The notes below the pieces were generated by a model. That model had not been told where the DNA came from, searched no databases, and saw only the letters and a program-made list of their open reading frames with translations. Position numbers and translations under genes: made by a program. DNA of 64,000 bases from Odontesthes bonariensis (Eukaryota > Chordata > Actinopteri > Atheriniformes > Atherinopsidae), in contig NC_134513.1 in assembly GCF_027942865.1 (NCBI RefSeq), positions 35,953,429-36,017,428 of the forward strand. The letters run 5' to 3'. Of the stretch, positions 32,641 through 44,949 are shown piece after piece. The stretch's first letter is position 1; every line of letters begins with the position of its first letter.

Positions 32641-32777
32641 GTGAGGAGGCTCGTTCAAAAACACTGAGTAGTGGTCCTCTTGAAGGTGCTTGGTCAACAT
32701 TTCCGGCCGGTTTGCGTTACCTGAATCAGTCAGACAGTCATTGAGAGACAGACGTCGGAATTTATCTTCCAATAAAG
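32640..32777 (+). other. nup50: nup50 exon 1 (5' UTR), approximate start
   Basis: The stretch after the YY1-like site ends in AATAAAG|GTATGT, a strong splice donor at 32777/32778. It carries no ATG continuous with the coding exons, so it is a leader exon. The start is approximate. The following 2.6-kb intron (32778-35356) holds a hAT MITE and otherwise unremarkable AT-rich sequence. Confidence 0.55.
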
Positions 32778-34341
32778 GTATGTCATATTTCCTTTTTAAT
32801 GAAAATAGTGAAGGTACTGAGGAGCTAGCGGCGGTTGGCTTTAAACATGACGTTAGCTGCTAATGTGCGGCCCGGTTAGCTTTGTACTGACGGACCGGTC
32901 GTTTGCTCACCGGGTGTCTGCCCGGACACGGACGGTGGACACTTGAATGGGGTTTCAGTGCATGCACTGTTAAAGGTTTACCAGTTTAGCTGGCTAATTC
33001 GTAATCCATTAGAAGTATTTGTTGTAATATCTCCTATATTCAGTAATAATTGTTTTCATCTAGAGAGAATAGCTCAAAAGTTAAGCTAAGCTAGGCAAGT
33101 GCTAACTAAATGCTATCTAAATGCTAATTTACAGGGAAATGCAATTGAGGGCTATATCACTGCATTTTCTTCTGTACATCACACGGAACTAAGACCTGTA
33201 AAAGAACACAACAGTCATATCTGGACTGATTTATGCTATAAAGGACATCGATTCTTTAATGTACACTTTAATTGGTAAATCTTTATTCCATTTGTGAAAA
33301 TTTAAGGAAAATGTGCCATATTGGTTGTCTTCATATGAAAATTACCCTAGTTGAGGTCTTTAATGAAAACCACAATGATGAGACTGGTCAAATATAGACT
33401 GCAGAGGACACGCATGCATTAAAATTGTGATTTATTTGTGATTTGACGAACTTTTGGCATATTGACTTGGGTGATGAGGTTTCACAGATCAGATTTAGTT
33501 TAAAAAAATCATCTTTTTCTTTGTAAATAACTCGTTGCACATTTGACCGGTCTTACTATTGTAGTTTTCATACTGCATCTAGTTTAATATTTTCACACGC
33601 GGTAGCAGAATGACCATTTTCTACTCCACAAGGTTTCACCTTTCGCAAAGTGTTTTATAGCTCTTTATGCACATCTTTTAAACTCACTGATAAATAAAGG
33701 GCCTGTTACAATCTTCTGTCAGAAAGTAATCATTTATTTAAAAATACTAAACACAGAATTGTGCCATCAAATGTTTGATCAAACCGTTTTTTTTTTTAGT
33801 TAAATCATGTTTGATTTTATTCAGTCATTAAATAGCTGGAAATGGTAAGGAAACTTCAGCTCGATTGATTGTTTAATAAGGTTAGCTGTTTAACATTTGT
33901 GTGCCTTTAAAATGTCAGAAACATTAAGAATGTGATATTATGTCCCACAGTTCAACATGAAACCATGAGCACACACCTTTAAACCAAACTAACATGCTTA
34001 TTTTAGGCTTAAACAACCTTCTTTAGTCTCATTATATAACAGCAGTGTTCCTTTTTAACAAATGGACTGAGAGTGATGTGGTAATGTGAGACAGTCACCC
34101 ACTACCACAACACAATGGTAGTTTTAAACAGCTGGATGAATGTGACCAGCATTAAATGGCCTGTACCTCATTCATAATGTTATATCAGTTTATTATGTTT
34201 TTGACCTTATTTGTACCAGTTTCAGCTTAATTAATAAAGATATTATCGTTCCACTGTGTGTGTGACTTTAAAAAACATTTTGGGAAAACTTTAAAGAACA
34301 TAATTGATCCTGGTTGATTGAACATATGTGTTCATGATTAT

Positions 34342-34859
34342 TAGGGGTGGGTATTGGCAAAGAAGTCACGATTCGATTCGAATCACGATTCACATGCCAC
34401 GATGCGATTCTGTCACGATACTTGAATTATTGCGATGCATCGCGATATTTTCACTGAACATACTTAAAAAAAAAAAATACAGCCATTACCAGTGGCTGAC
34501 TGGCTGTGTATGGTCTGGATAGTGTCTTCAATTGATACATAACTCAAAGCAAATCAATTCATAACTGTATTTATTGAAACAACTTTTGGAGGTATTGCCA
34601 TTAAAACAAATATTACTGGACACAAATATTACTATTACTGGACACACTCATCACAAAAAGTGCATAGGATTTATAAAACTTAAAATAACAAAATAGGGAT
34701 GATCAGTACAGACAAAGTGCATAGGCTTTATACAACTATAAAAAATATATACATATATTGCAAACATCCCTTGCAGCGAAATGCATCAATTGCATGTGTC
34801 CTATCATTAAAGGCATAAAAATTTTTGCATCGTCATGACGATTATTTTGCACACCCCTA
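34342..34859. mobile_element. hAT-type MITE with perfect 8-bp TSD (nup50 intron 1)
   Basis: 518 bp. The ends read TAGGGGTGGGTATTGG and ...TTTTGCACACCCCTA. Flanking 8-bp direct repeats ATGATTAT lie at 34334-34341 and 34860-34867, diagnostic of hAT. No coding capacity. A related copy in inverse orientation is at 56776-57367. Confidence 0.9.
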
Positions 34860-35366
34860 ATGATTATATCGTTTTACTTTGTAAATTTGATCTGATTTGA
34901 TTTAAACACAAGTCTGAGCTGCAGCCGTCTCATTAACACAGAGAGACTCGCAGCCTGTGTTCATTTATCTCCTGATCAGCTGGAGGAATCCAGCAGAAAC
35001 TTTCCTCTTCCTTGGTTTCACCTGCGATAATCAGCTGCAGCACTGAGTCAGAGCTGTGGATTCTTCCCTTTATGTCCTGCCATGCAAATATTGTGCACAC
35101 TTACAGTGTGGTCCTGAAAAGTGAGGAACATTAATGTAAAGCTGAAAGACTGAATTCAAGCGGCTGCATATCTGGAAACAAAAGGAAGTGCATGTTTGAG
35201 ATTCCCCCGCAGATGTTTCCAGAACTGCCCTAAAGCTCGACCTGATGTTCTGGTTTTAGCACGGTATCCACATGTTGGCCAGGTGTGCGTAGGCTGGATC
35301 CAGCTGCTGCTCAGGAAGCGAACCGGCTGATTAACGGCAGTTTGTTTGGGTTGCAGAGCCGGTGGG

Positions 35367-38300
35367 ATGGCGAAGAGGATCGCTGATAAAGAGCTAACGG
35401 ACAGGAACTGGGATCAGGAGGAGGAGGGAGAAGAGGTGAGTCCCTGAGAGCGTCGCTCTGTAGATCCACTGATTGTGTGAGTGTCGCTGCTGATGTGCTG
35501 TTCTTCATCAGGCCGGGACGTTTTTACTTGCGAGTCGAGATGTTTTGAAGAGTCGAGCGATTAAGAAGGCCAAACGCAGGAATACCGGCGCCGACGTAAG
35601 AGCAGTCGATCTCCACAGACTTCTACACCAACCACATCAAAAATGTTCTGTTGACGGTTTTGTTTCTGCACATCCTCCTGCATTTCAGGGTGAGGTTGGA
35701 GGAGCTTTCAAAGGTTTTAAAGGGTTCGCTCTGACCGCGGCGGCCCCGCCTCCCGCCGCCTTCACTGGCTTTGGGGGCACTGGAGGCTTTAAAGGCTTCG
35801 GTGGCCTGACCAACGGGAACAGCAGCGCTCCAGCATTTGGGAGTTTCTCTTCTCCTGCAACGTCCACTGCTGCAGCTGGTAAGTTGGGAAAACTGTGCTT
35901 TACGTAATGTCAGCGAACACATCTTTGGTGCTGTTTACACATACCCGGGTGTTTTGATAAACGAAGACTTTTCCCTTCGTTTGTGCCTTTCGTTTATACA
36001 CAAACGGAGTTTTTTCCTCCGAAACGAGGCATAAAAAAACGTGGAGATTTTTTAAAAACTCTGTTTAGCGGTTGTGTATAAACTGGTTGAAAGAGACAAA
36101 AACGGAGTTTTGGGCAATATCCGCGGTAAAAGACCGACGTCCATTGTTTATCTGGCAAGCATGGAGGTACTAGCAGCATTTCTGTTTTTAAGAGCTACAC
36201 TCGCTTGTGTGCTTTTGTAAATTAAAGTCATACAGTGTATTGACCAACAAAGACGCATTGGGCTCAGAGGGCAGCAATTGCGGAGCTTCTTTTGACAGAC
36301 AGAGCCCGGCCATACCACCGCCAGCGACGGCGATTCTGGGTTAGACCCGGACGGACTGCGTATTTATGCTGATGTAGATGTGTTTTTTTTTTTTTTTAAA
36401 CGGGGCTGTGTGCACCTAGTTATTTTTGCAAACGAAGGTTAGAAAATATGCGTTTATCAAAATACCCGGGTATGTGTAAACAGCACCTTTGTTTGGATAT
36501 TTGTGTCCTGATATTTGAGCGATGATGCAGTGAACACTGCCGGTGTTTGTCAGGGTTGTTTTCAGCAAACACAGGACATAAATAACTCTCCTTAAAGACG
36601 GCAAAGAAAAAAAAAACGGGATGTTTGAAAAGTTGTCAGCGCCTCATTAATTCCTGTTGGGCTGGTCGGCTGCTTGTTTGCCCAAAGTCTCATTTTTGTG
36701 AGGTGGATTTCTACATGATTTGGGTTTTATTTAATTGATGCTGTCTGGCATGTTGATAAAAGTCAAGACTTTGTATAGGCTGCAGACTCTCAGTTATGTT
36801 CTGTCGCATCCAGACACCTGTTAGTTTCCAAACTTAGAGTTCCTACACTTGAACTTAAGGTTGTTATGACTGAAAAACAAACCGCTTGTGCAGCTTTTCT
36901 TATTAAGACATTGAATTGACTTCCATTCACTGTGGACAGTCTAACCCTGACTGGGGCCCCGGAACTGACCCGTGGTCTCATTAGGACCGGCCTCTGGTCC
37001 ATAAGGACAATTGGACCAAAAAGGTCTTTTTTTTTTTTTTTTACCAGAAAAGTTCTAATGAGGAAACAAGAACTGCACAAACACACACTCACAGGCGGTT
37101 AGGTGGAGAATCGGGCTTCATGGTCATAATGAGCACCAGCAGGCCTGTTAGAGCAGAAACCCCTCAGCTAACATGCTGTGACACCATCATCTACCTTTTA
37201 TTTCAAACACAAAGGTCCATAGAAACTAAATAAGAACAATTAAACACCGGGATGTCGTTAAAATGTTCCGGTGCATCCAGAAGGAAGATGAGATGCTTGT
37301 GTCACATGATCAGCGAGGGCCATCATAATTTCTTTATCAGAATGAGTCATTCGACCCACACATCTGTTCATATGGGTTCTCAGAGCAAACGTTGCTATTT
37401 CAACATCATCTGTTCATGTGTGAAATTTGTGCGACACTTGCAGAGACCGCCACATGAATCATTCCTCATTACATGAGCCACATTCTACCACATTGTCAGC
37501 TAAATAAAAGGAGGGACATTTTAGTTCCAGCAAACGTCACCGCTTCTGGTTTTGTTCTGCTCCCCCTGACATGACTGCAGCATGATAAGGGGAGCCTTCA
37601 GCGTACACCGGGGGATTAATGCCACAGTCTCCCATACATGCAGTCCCACGTTCATCTAGTTTCTTTGGAAGATCCTCCAGCTACAGTGAAAAGAAAAGGG
37701 GACAGTATTCCACTGTGATGAGCCCCGTTTGGAGCTTTGCTACAGCTGGTTTTAGCCTTCCACTCTGACTCCATGTTACGCAGCAGTCCCACCCAGCGAT
37801 GCGCTGCTGATGTGTGGGGGGTGAAACTCATTGGTTTCATGATTGGAGCGAACTCAGCGGGGTTCGTGTGTTTGTGGCTGGCTGCTCTTTGATTCCACAT
37901 GGTTGTGTCGCTCGCTGCAGATGGGGAGGGGCTCCTCCTCTCAGCTTCACCCTCTGTGTGCTGCCACACTCATCTCTGCCTTCATCCTCTCAGGTCTGAT
38001 GTTCAACGGACCCTCCTCCACAAAGCCCATCGCTGATGCCACAGCCAAGCAGACCAATGGCTCCGCCCCCAGCCTGAGTCAAGGCTCCAGCTCCGGCAGC
38101 AGCAGCGTCAGCAACAAGGAGTACAGCCGGCAACTCACAGCGCTCAACTGCTCGGTGCGGGACTGGATCACCAAGCACGTGAACGACAACCCTCTGTGCG
38201 ATCTCAACCCCATCTTCAAGGATTATGAGCGGCACCTGGCCAGCATCGAGCGGCAGTACGGAGCCGGCTTTGCCGACGGAGGCTCGGAGGAGAAGAAGCA

Positions 38301-41300
38301 GGGGGGGATGCTGCCGGCGTCAGCCACCCCTCCTCCTCCTGCCTCCTCTTCCTCCTCCAGCACCAGCTCTGCAGCTCCAGCAGCCACTTTGTTCTCCTTC
38401 AGCAAAAATCCCACACAAGATTCGGCTCAGCAAAGCTCCAGCGCCGCTCCCATCCCCGCCGGCATCACCTTCAACTTCGGCCAGAAGGTGGACAGCTCGG
38501 TCCTGAGCTCCTTAGGGTCCAAACCATCTGTCCCCAGCTTCTCCTCCTCCAGCAGCACCTCCCTGTTTGGCGCTTCAGAGCCCGCCGCTCCGCTCCCCTT
38601 CGGTGGGACGAAAACGGAGAACGCGCAGCCGGCAGGTGAGCGGTTTTTTCCATCCTCGACATGATGTGATCTCTGCATCGTGTTTGCTGCGTCCAGCTCC
38701 TCTGTCTTTCCAGACTTTAATCACTCAGCTGAGAATGTTGGAAAACTGTCGTGTCCAAACAGAAATTATTTAATTATTTATTAAAATAGCCGATTAACAA
38801 TCAATTAATAAAACTGCAGATGGTAAATTTCCTACATCTTTAACTCCATTTGGCCAAATTTGCATCAGGAACAAAGTGGATGTAGTTAAAGGATGTCACT
38901 GAGATAGTTTCCTGCCTCAGAAACTGTAAAACTAAATCTAATAAATGTATGATCAATTAAAACCAAACCACAGTGTCTTTGGTTGGACCTTTAACTGGAC
39001 AGTTTAGTGGTGAAGTGACATCATTTATCGATAGATCAGATTCATTTCTGTAATTTCTTCTTCTAAAACATGCTCGTCTTTATTAAACCTTTTCTTTGGT
39101 TTGATTTTCTCCTCCGATAACCGTTTGAACATCTTTTCTTTCTGCAGACGAGAACGGAGACGAGGAGTCGGAGGAGCCTCCCGCACCGGATGTGAAGGTG
39201 GTGAAGGAGGACGACGCTTTCTACTCTAAGAAGTACGTCTGCAAATCTGCCAGAATCTGTCAGAGTAATTCGATACGATCATGCAACAGAAACGAGGTGA
39301 TCAGTCACAGTTTCTTTCTTTAATGAGGGACCATCTGTGACTGACCTCCAGTGAAAGCATCCAGTGTACGGGTCATTTCTGAATCAAGTTTACTGTAATG
39401 TAGAGTTTTTGTAGATTTTCTATGAATGACTTTAGTACTTTCCTGTAGTTTTATGCTGTTTGTAACAGGAAGTCAGTCCGTCTTTCTGTTTGTTGGAGCA
39501 AATTCCTCAAAGAAATGATGACGCTCAGTCCAGCAGACTCTAAGGTCACCCACAGCCGGCTGATGTTTTCCTCTCTGCTGTCGTCAGGTGCAAAATGTTC
39601 TACATGAAGGACTCTGAGTTCAAAGAGAAAGGAGTGGGAACGCTGCACCTGAAAAACACCGCAGACGGAAAGACTCAGATGGTCATCCGGGCCGACACTA
39701 ATCTGGGTAAAACACACATGTTGAGGTTCACTTAGTATTCAGAGGAGGGTTCTTTACTGAAACATGTCCTTTAAAGCCGGGTCGGGGGTCCTGAACAGGA
39801 GAAACTTTCCATCTATGTGGTGGACATATAAATTAACATGTTCTCAGTCGGCCACCGGGTGGCGCTGCAGCACGCTGACGGAATATATGGCAGGCGGGCG
39901 TCCACCAAGAAAATACTGCGAGGCCGTCCTGAAGCCCAGTTTTATCAGAATATCTGAAAAGAAGAGATTTCAGTTCAGCTCCGTCATCCTGCTTCAGGCC
40001 CTCATTATCTGAGCCAACATGTTATTATTGTTGTTGTTGTTGCTGTTGTTGTTGGGACTATTCTACCCAATGAAAAACATGAGCAACAGAACAAAGAGTT
40101 GGAGGCAGCTGCAATCCAACAGCTCCACCTGCTGCTCAAACACAGGAACTGCAGCAACGGTTTTAAATGCAGAGGAAGCAGCAGGTTCATGATTCCGAGT
40201 CAGGGTGCCGAACAGATCAAAGCAAGTTTAATCAGGATGATAAGAACTGATGGTGGGGATACATCAGCTGGCCAGCAGGGCCATGGGGTGGAGAAGGAAG
40301 GGTGGATGTGGTGAAGAAAGGGTGGAGAATGGAGGGTGGGTGTGGTGGAGAAGGAAGGTGGAGAATGGAGGGTGGGTGTGGTGGAGAATGAAGGGGGGGT
40401 GTGGTGGAGACGGAAGGTGGAGAATGGAGGGTGGGTGTGGTGGAGAATGAAGGGTGGGTGTGGTGGAGACGGAAGGTGGAGAATGAAGGGTGGGTGTGGT
40501 GGAGACGGAAGGTGGAGAATGAAGGGTGGGTGTGGGGGAGACGGAAGGTGGAGAATGAAGGGAGGGTGAGGTGGAGAAGGAAGGTGTAGAATGAAGGGAG
40601 GGTGTGGTGGAGAAGGAAGGTGGAGAAGGAAGGGTGGGTGTGGTGAAGGAGGGGTGGATGTGGTGGAGACGGAAGGTGGAGAATGAAGGGTGGGTGTGAT
40701 GGAGAAGGAAGGGTGGGTGTGTTGGAGAAGCAAGGGTGGATGTGGTGGAAAATGAAGGGTTGATACGTAACGTCTGCACCACCTTCCGTTCAGCAGCATG
40801 AACACAAACTGACACAAAATGAATGTTCATGTTGCTTTTCTGTCTCAGACTTTTAGGCATCAAAGGCCTGGAATCTGGGCAGTGCATAAAAAGCCTGAGT
40901 GGTGGACATTGTTGCAGCTGTACTTAGCTGTAGCTTTAAGTTAGCTGTAACTTAGCTGTAGCTGTAACTTAGCTGTAGCTGTAACTTAGCTGTAGCTGTA
41001 ACTTAGCTGTAACTGTAACATAGCTGCAGCTGTAACTTAGCTGTAACTGTAACATAGCTGCAGCTGTAACTTAGCTGTAGCTGTAACTTAGCTGCAGCTG
41101 TAACTTAGCTGCAGCTGTAACTTAGCTGCAGCTGTAACTTAGCTGCAGCTGTGACTTAGCTGCAGCTGTGACTTAGCTGCAGCTGTAACTTAGCTGCAGC
41201 TGTAACTTAGCTGCAGCTGTAACTTAGCTGCAGCTGTAACTTAGCTGTAACTGTAACTTAGCTGCAGCTGTAACTTAGCTGCAGCTGTAACTTAGCTGTA

Positions 41301-44300
41301 ACTTGGCTGTAGCTGTACTTAGCTGTAACTTTAACTTAGCTGTAACTTAGCTGTAACTTTAAAGGCAGGGTAGGGGATCTTTTTCTGGAACATTTTTTTA
41401 CATATTGCTTGAAATACTCTTCACACCCCCATTGCAACCAATTAATTAAAAGTTTTGACACAAATATGAAAACTTTTAGTGGCCTCTAGAACGTACAATC
41501 TAGGAAAAACAGTATCCAATCATTGTGAACGGACCGTTCACAATGATTGGATTCTGATGCCGTCTATCAAACTGCAATCTGCTCCTCCTTCTCCCTGTGT
41601 GCGTACCCTGCTCCGTGAACGAAGCTTGGCAGGAAGCTAAACTAGAGCCAGCTTGGCTAGCACCTAGCATTATTAAACGTATAGTTAGCATAAACTAAAT
41701 ACTAAATACGGCAACGATCGATGCTTGCTGTCAGAACAGCGCTCGTGCACCTTCGTGCTCGTGCGCGTTCATGTACTCTAGAGGCGTGCCTTCGGGGGGA
41801 AAGTGAAGAAAAGGGTTGGGACTTTTTACCTGTGTATTTTCAAAATGCAGCTTCGCTGGACTCAAAATCCAGGATCTCCTACCCTACCTTTAACTTAGCT
41901 GCAGCTGTAACTTTAACTTAGCTGTAACTTAGCTGCAGCTGTAACTTTAACTTAGCTGTAACTTAGCTGCAGCTGGAACTTAGCTGTAACTTGGCTGCAG
42001 CTGGAACTTGGCTGCAGCTGGAACTTGGCTGCAGCTGGAACTTGGCTGCAGCTGGAACTTAGCTGCAGCTGTAACTTAGCTGCAGCTGTAACTTAGCTGT
42101 AGCTGTAACTTTAACTTGGCCGTAACTTAGCTGTATCTGTAACTTAGCTGTATCTGTAACTTAGCTGTAACTTAGCTGCAGCTGTAACTTTAACTTAGCT
42201 GTAGCTGTAACTTAGCTGCAACTTAGCTGTAGCTGTAACTTAGCTGTAGCTGTAACTTAGCTGTAGCTGTAACGTAGCTGTAGCTGTAACTTAGCTTCAG
42301 CTGTAACTTAGCTTCAGCTGTAACTTAGCTTCAGCTGTAACTTAGCTGCAGCTGTATCTGTAACTTAGCTGTATCTGTAACTTAGCTGTAACTTAGCTGT
42401 AGCTGTAACTTTAACTTAGCTGTAGCTGTAACTGTAACTTAGCTGCAGCTGTAACTTTAACTTAGCTGCAGCTGTAACTTAAATGTAACTTTAACTTAGC
42501 TGTAACTTAGCTGCAGCTGTAACTTTAACTTAGCTGTAGCTGTAACTTAGCTGCAACTTAGCTGTAGCTGTAACTTAGCTGTAGCTGTAACTTAGCTGTA
42601 GCTGTAACTTAGCTGCAGCTATAACTTTAACTTAGCTGTAACTTGGCTGAAGCTGTAACTTAGCTGCAGCTGTAACTTAGCTGCAGCTGTAACTTAGCTG
42701 CAGCTGTAACTTAGCTGCAGCTGTAACTTTGCTGCAGCTGTAACTTTGCTGCAGCTGTAACTTTGCTGTAGCTGTAACTTTGCTGTAGCTGTAACTTAGC
42801 TGCAGCTGTAACTTACTGCAGCTGTAACTTTAACTTAGCTGTAACTTAGCTGCAGCTGTAACTTTAACTTAGCTGTGACTTAGCTGTGACTTAGCTGTAG
42901 CTTAGCTGTAGCTGTGACTTAGCTGTAGCTGTGACTTAGCTGTAGCTGTGACTTAGCTTTAGCTGTAACTTTAACTTAGCTGTAGCTTAGCTGTAACTTT
43001 AACTTAGCTGTAGCTGTAACTTAGCTGTAGCTGTAACTTAGCTGCAGCTGTGACTTAGCTGTAGCCTGGACTTAGCTGCAGCTGTGACTTAGCTGTAGCT
43101 GTGACTTAGCTGTAACTGTGACTTAGCTGTAGCTGTGACTTAGCTGTAGCTGTGACTTAGCTGCAGCTGTAACTTAGCTGTAGCTGTGACTTAGCTGCAG
43201 CTGTGACTTAGCTGCAGCTGTGACTTAGCTGCAGCTGTGACTTAGCTGCAGCTGTGACTTAGCTGTAGCTGTAACTTAGCTGTAGCTGTGACTTAGCTGC
43301 AGCTGTGACTTAGCTGTAGCTGTGACTTAGCTGCAGCTGTAACTTAGCTGCAGCTGTAACTTAGCTGTAGCTGTGACTTAGCTGCAGCTGTGACTTAGCT
43401 GCAGCTGTGACTTAGCTGTAGCTGTGACTTAGCTGCAGCTGTGACTTAGCTGTAACTGTGACTTAGCTGCAGCTGTGACTTAGCTGCAGCTGTGACTTAG
43501 CTGCAGCTGTGACTTAGCTGTAGCTGTGACTTAGCTGTAGCTGTGACTTAGCTGCAGCTGTGACTTAGCTGCAGCTGTGACTTAGCTGTAGCTGTGACTT
43601 AGCTGTAGCTGTGACTTAGCTGCAGCTGTGACTTAGCTGCAGCTGTGACTTAGCTGCAGCTGTGACTTAGCTGCAGCTGTGACTTAGCTGCAACTGTGAC
43701 TTAGCTGCAGCTGTAACTTAGCTGCAGCTGTGACTTAGCTGTAGCTGTGGGCTTTGTTTGGGCTAAAACCAGCTGAACTGTGCACCTGACAGAAAGCTGA
43801 CAGCAGTAAGATCAGTGTCTCCTCGTCTTATCGTCGGCTGTTTCTCTTTGTCTCAATGATCTTTAGCTCAAACTAAAGGGGCCAGTAGTGAGCTGAAAGA
43901 TGGGGCACGGGGGGGTCTGAATGGAACCAGGGTGTCAGAAGAGATGAGGACTGGGTTTCTCTGAATCCTGATGGGGGATCAGACACTCTGATGAGCTGCT
44001 GTCCCTCTGAGAACAGATGAAACTCACAGATGTGACGTTTAAACACCTCAGAGGGTTAACTCTGACTTCTTTAATTAACGAGGACATTAACCTGAACGCA
44101 GGAAATAACGTCCTGTTGGTGTTTCTGCTCACTGACCGCTGACTGTCGTTCCATCAGGAAACATCCTGCTGAACATCATGGTGCCGCCGTCCATGCCGTG
44201 CTCGCGGGTCGGGAAGAACAACGTGATGGTCGTGTGCGTCCCCAATCCGCCCGTGGACGATAAGAACCCCAGCAGCCCCGTCTCCCTCCTGATCCGGGTC

Positions 44301-44357
44301 AAAGCCACCGAGGACGCCGACGAGCTGCACAAGATCCTGGGAGAGAAGAAAGGCTGA
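35367..44357 (+). CDS. nup50: Nucleoporin Nup50
   Basis: Coding exons: 35367-35435, 35512-35595, 35689-35878, 37994-38635, 39148-39232, 39588-39706, 44158-44357. The sum is 1389 nt = 462 codons plus stop, in frame throughout; the human protein is ~468 aa. Nup50 sits on the nuclear basket, binds importin-alpha and Ran-GTP, and helps disassemble import complexes. Seen: N-terminus MAKRIADKELTDRNWDQEE (importin-alpha binding); basic RAIKKAKRRN (about residues 38-47); FG motifs in exons 4 and 5 (FKGFKGF, FKGFGG, LFSFSK, FNFGQ, SLFGA); conserved LNCSVRDWITKHVNDNPLCDL-type segment in exon 5; and a C-terminal Ran-binding domain (about 335-462) with DAFYSKKCKMFYMKD, GTLHLKN, RADTNLGNILLN and ending DADELHKILGEKKG. 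All junctions are GT-AG. The start ATG is the first in exon 2 and matches orthologues. A Ser-rich run lies in exon 5. Confidence 0.96.
35927..36487. mobile_element. MITE with long terminal inverted repeats (nup50 intron)
   Basis: 561 bp in the intron after exon 4. It begins GGTGCTGTTTACACATACCC and ends with the inverted copy (GGGTATGTGTAAACAGCACC). Flanks could be a TTT duplication (35924-35926, 36488-36490), or CTTTG if the outermost G belongs to the flank. PIF/Harbinger-like by TSD length, but not certain. The rest of the intron (36490-37993) shows nothing else I recognise. Confidence 0.75.
40285..40760. repeat. GA-rich minisatellite (nup50 last intron)
   Basis: Irregular repeats of GTGGAGAATGAAGGGTGGGT and GGTGGAGACGGAAGGTGGAG modules, mixed in units of roughly 35-50 bp. 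Strongly purine-biased on the plus strand. Open frames in it are artefacts. Confidence 0.88.
40917..43750. repeat. 17-bp (11+6) minisatellite, ~2.3 kb plus inserted MITE (nup50 last intron)
   Basis: The main unit is ACTTAGCTGCAGCTGTA (17 bp), mixed with 11-bp TTAGCTGTAAC and 6-bp AGCTGT modules. Units before about 42860 mostly read GTAACTT; those after it mostly read GTGACTT, so the array has regional variants. Many units contain CAGCTG. It is interrupted by a TTAA-flanked MITE at 41363-41889. Confidence 0.95.
41363..41889. mobile_element. TTAA-flanked MITE, copy 1 (inside nup50 intronic array)
   Basis: 527 bp. The ends read AGGCAGGGTAGGGGATC and, on the other strand, AGGTAGGGTAGGAGATCC. TTAA lies at 41359-41362 and 41890-41893. 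An internal palindrome (CCAATCATTGTGAACGG and its complement, about 41517-41553) sits about 150 bp in. A homologous copy in inverse orientation lies at 50734-51261. No coding capacity. Kolobok- or piggyBac-type by target site. Confidence 0.85.
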
Positions 44358-44425
44358 GCCCCACCACCCCCACCTGAGCTTTTAGCAGATCCACCTGGTC
44401 ATCCTCAGACTCACCGGTTTTACCC

Positions 44426-44428
<3 letters not shown>

Positions 44429-44469
<41 letters not shown>
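44429..44469. repeat. (CA)n microsatellite in nup50 3' UTR
   Basis: About 20 CA units, 72 bp after the nup50 stop codon. Confidence 0.98.
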
Positions 44470-44471
<2 letters not shown>

Positions 44472-44921
44472 CTGTACGTACAGATAACTTGGTCGTCATG
44501 CTGTGAAATGTTTGCGTCTGAATGAGAAGCAGGTGGTTGTGCGCCTACATTCCCTCTCGTTCCACGCTGCTGTTCCACCACTCGAGCCGAACACAGAGCT
44601 GTTTTTGGGCAAAGCTCCAAACAAAAGGCCAGTCGATTTGGTTTTACAAATTAAAAACCTGCAGCAACACTTCTTTTCTTTTTTTTAATTGAGCGTCTGC
44701 GGAGTGATTGTTCAGGAAACTATTTATTGTGTCGGCAGGATTTTTTTGCTCTCACTGACTGGACCTGCAGGGAAATGTGGAGGCAGAGCGAGTCAGACCG
44801 GTTTTACTTCCTGTTGTCCTGTAAACACGAACTCTGTCGCTTTCCAAGTGTCCTTTGTTCGGCCTGCGGGATGAGGCATGCTGTCATCGTCTGACAACAT
44901 TTGTAAAGACATTTATTGGGG

Positions 44922-44927
44922 AATAAA
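44922..44927 (+). terminator. nup50: nup50 poly(A) signal
   Basis: AATAAA in GGGGAATAAAAGAAAAC, 565 bp after the stop codon; the first canonical signal downstream, followed by a TG/T-rich stretch (GTGTGGTTTTTGTTTCC). Confidence 0.65.
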
Positions 44928-44949
44928 AGAAAACAAGCAACCTCAGCCC

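Noticed and set aside
35545-35907. Open frame reading through nup50 exon 3 and 4
   Set aside because: It reads the intron between 35596 and 35688; the splice sites and orthologous protein show separate exons.
37843-38664. Open frame starting upstream of nup50 exon 5
   Set aside because: The first ~150 bases are intron ending in CTCTCAG at 37993; only 37994-38635 matches Nup50.
44429-44469. (CA)n as part of a coding exon
   Set aside because: It lies after the nup50 stop codon, in the 3' UTR.
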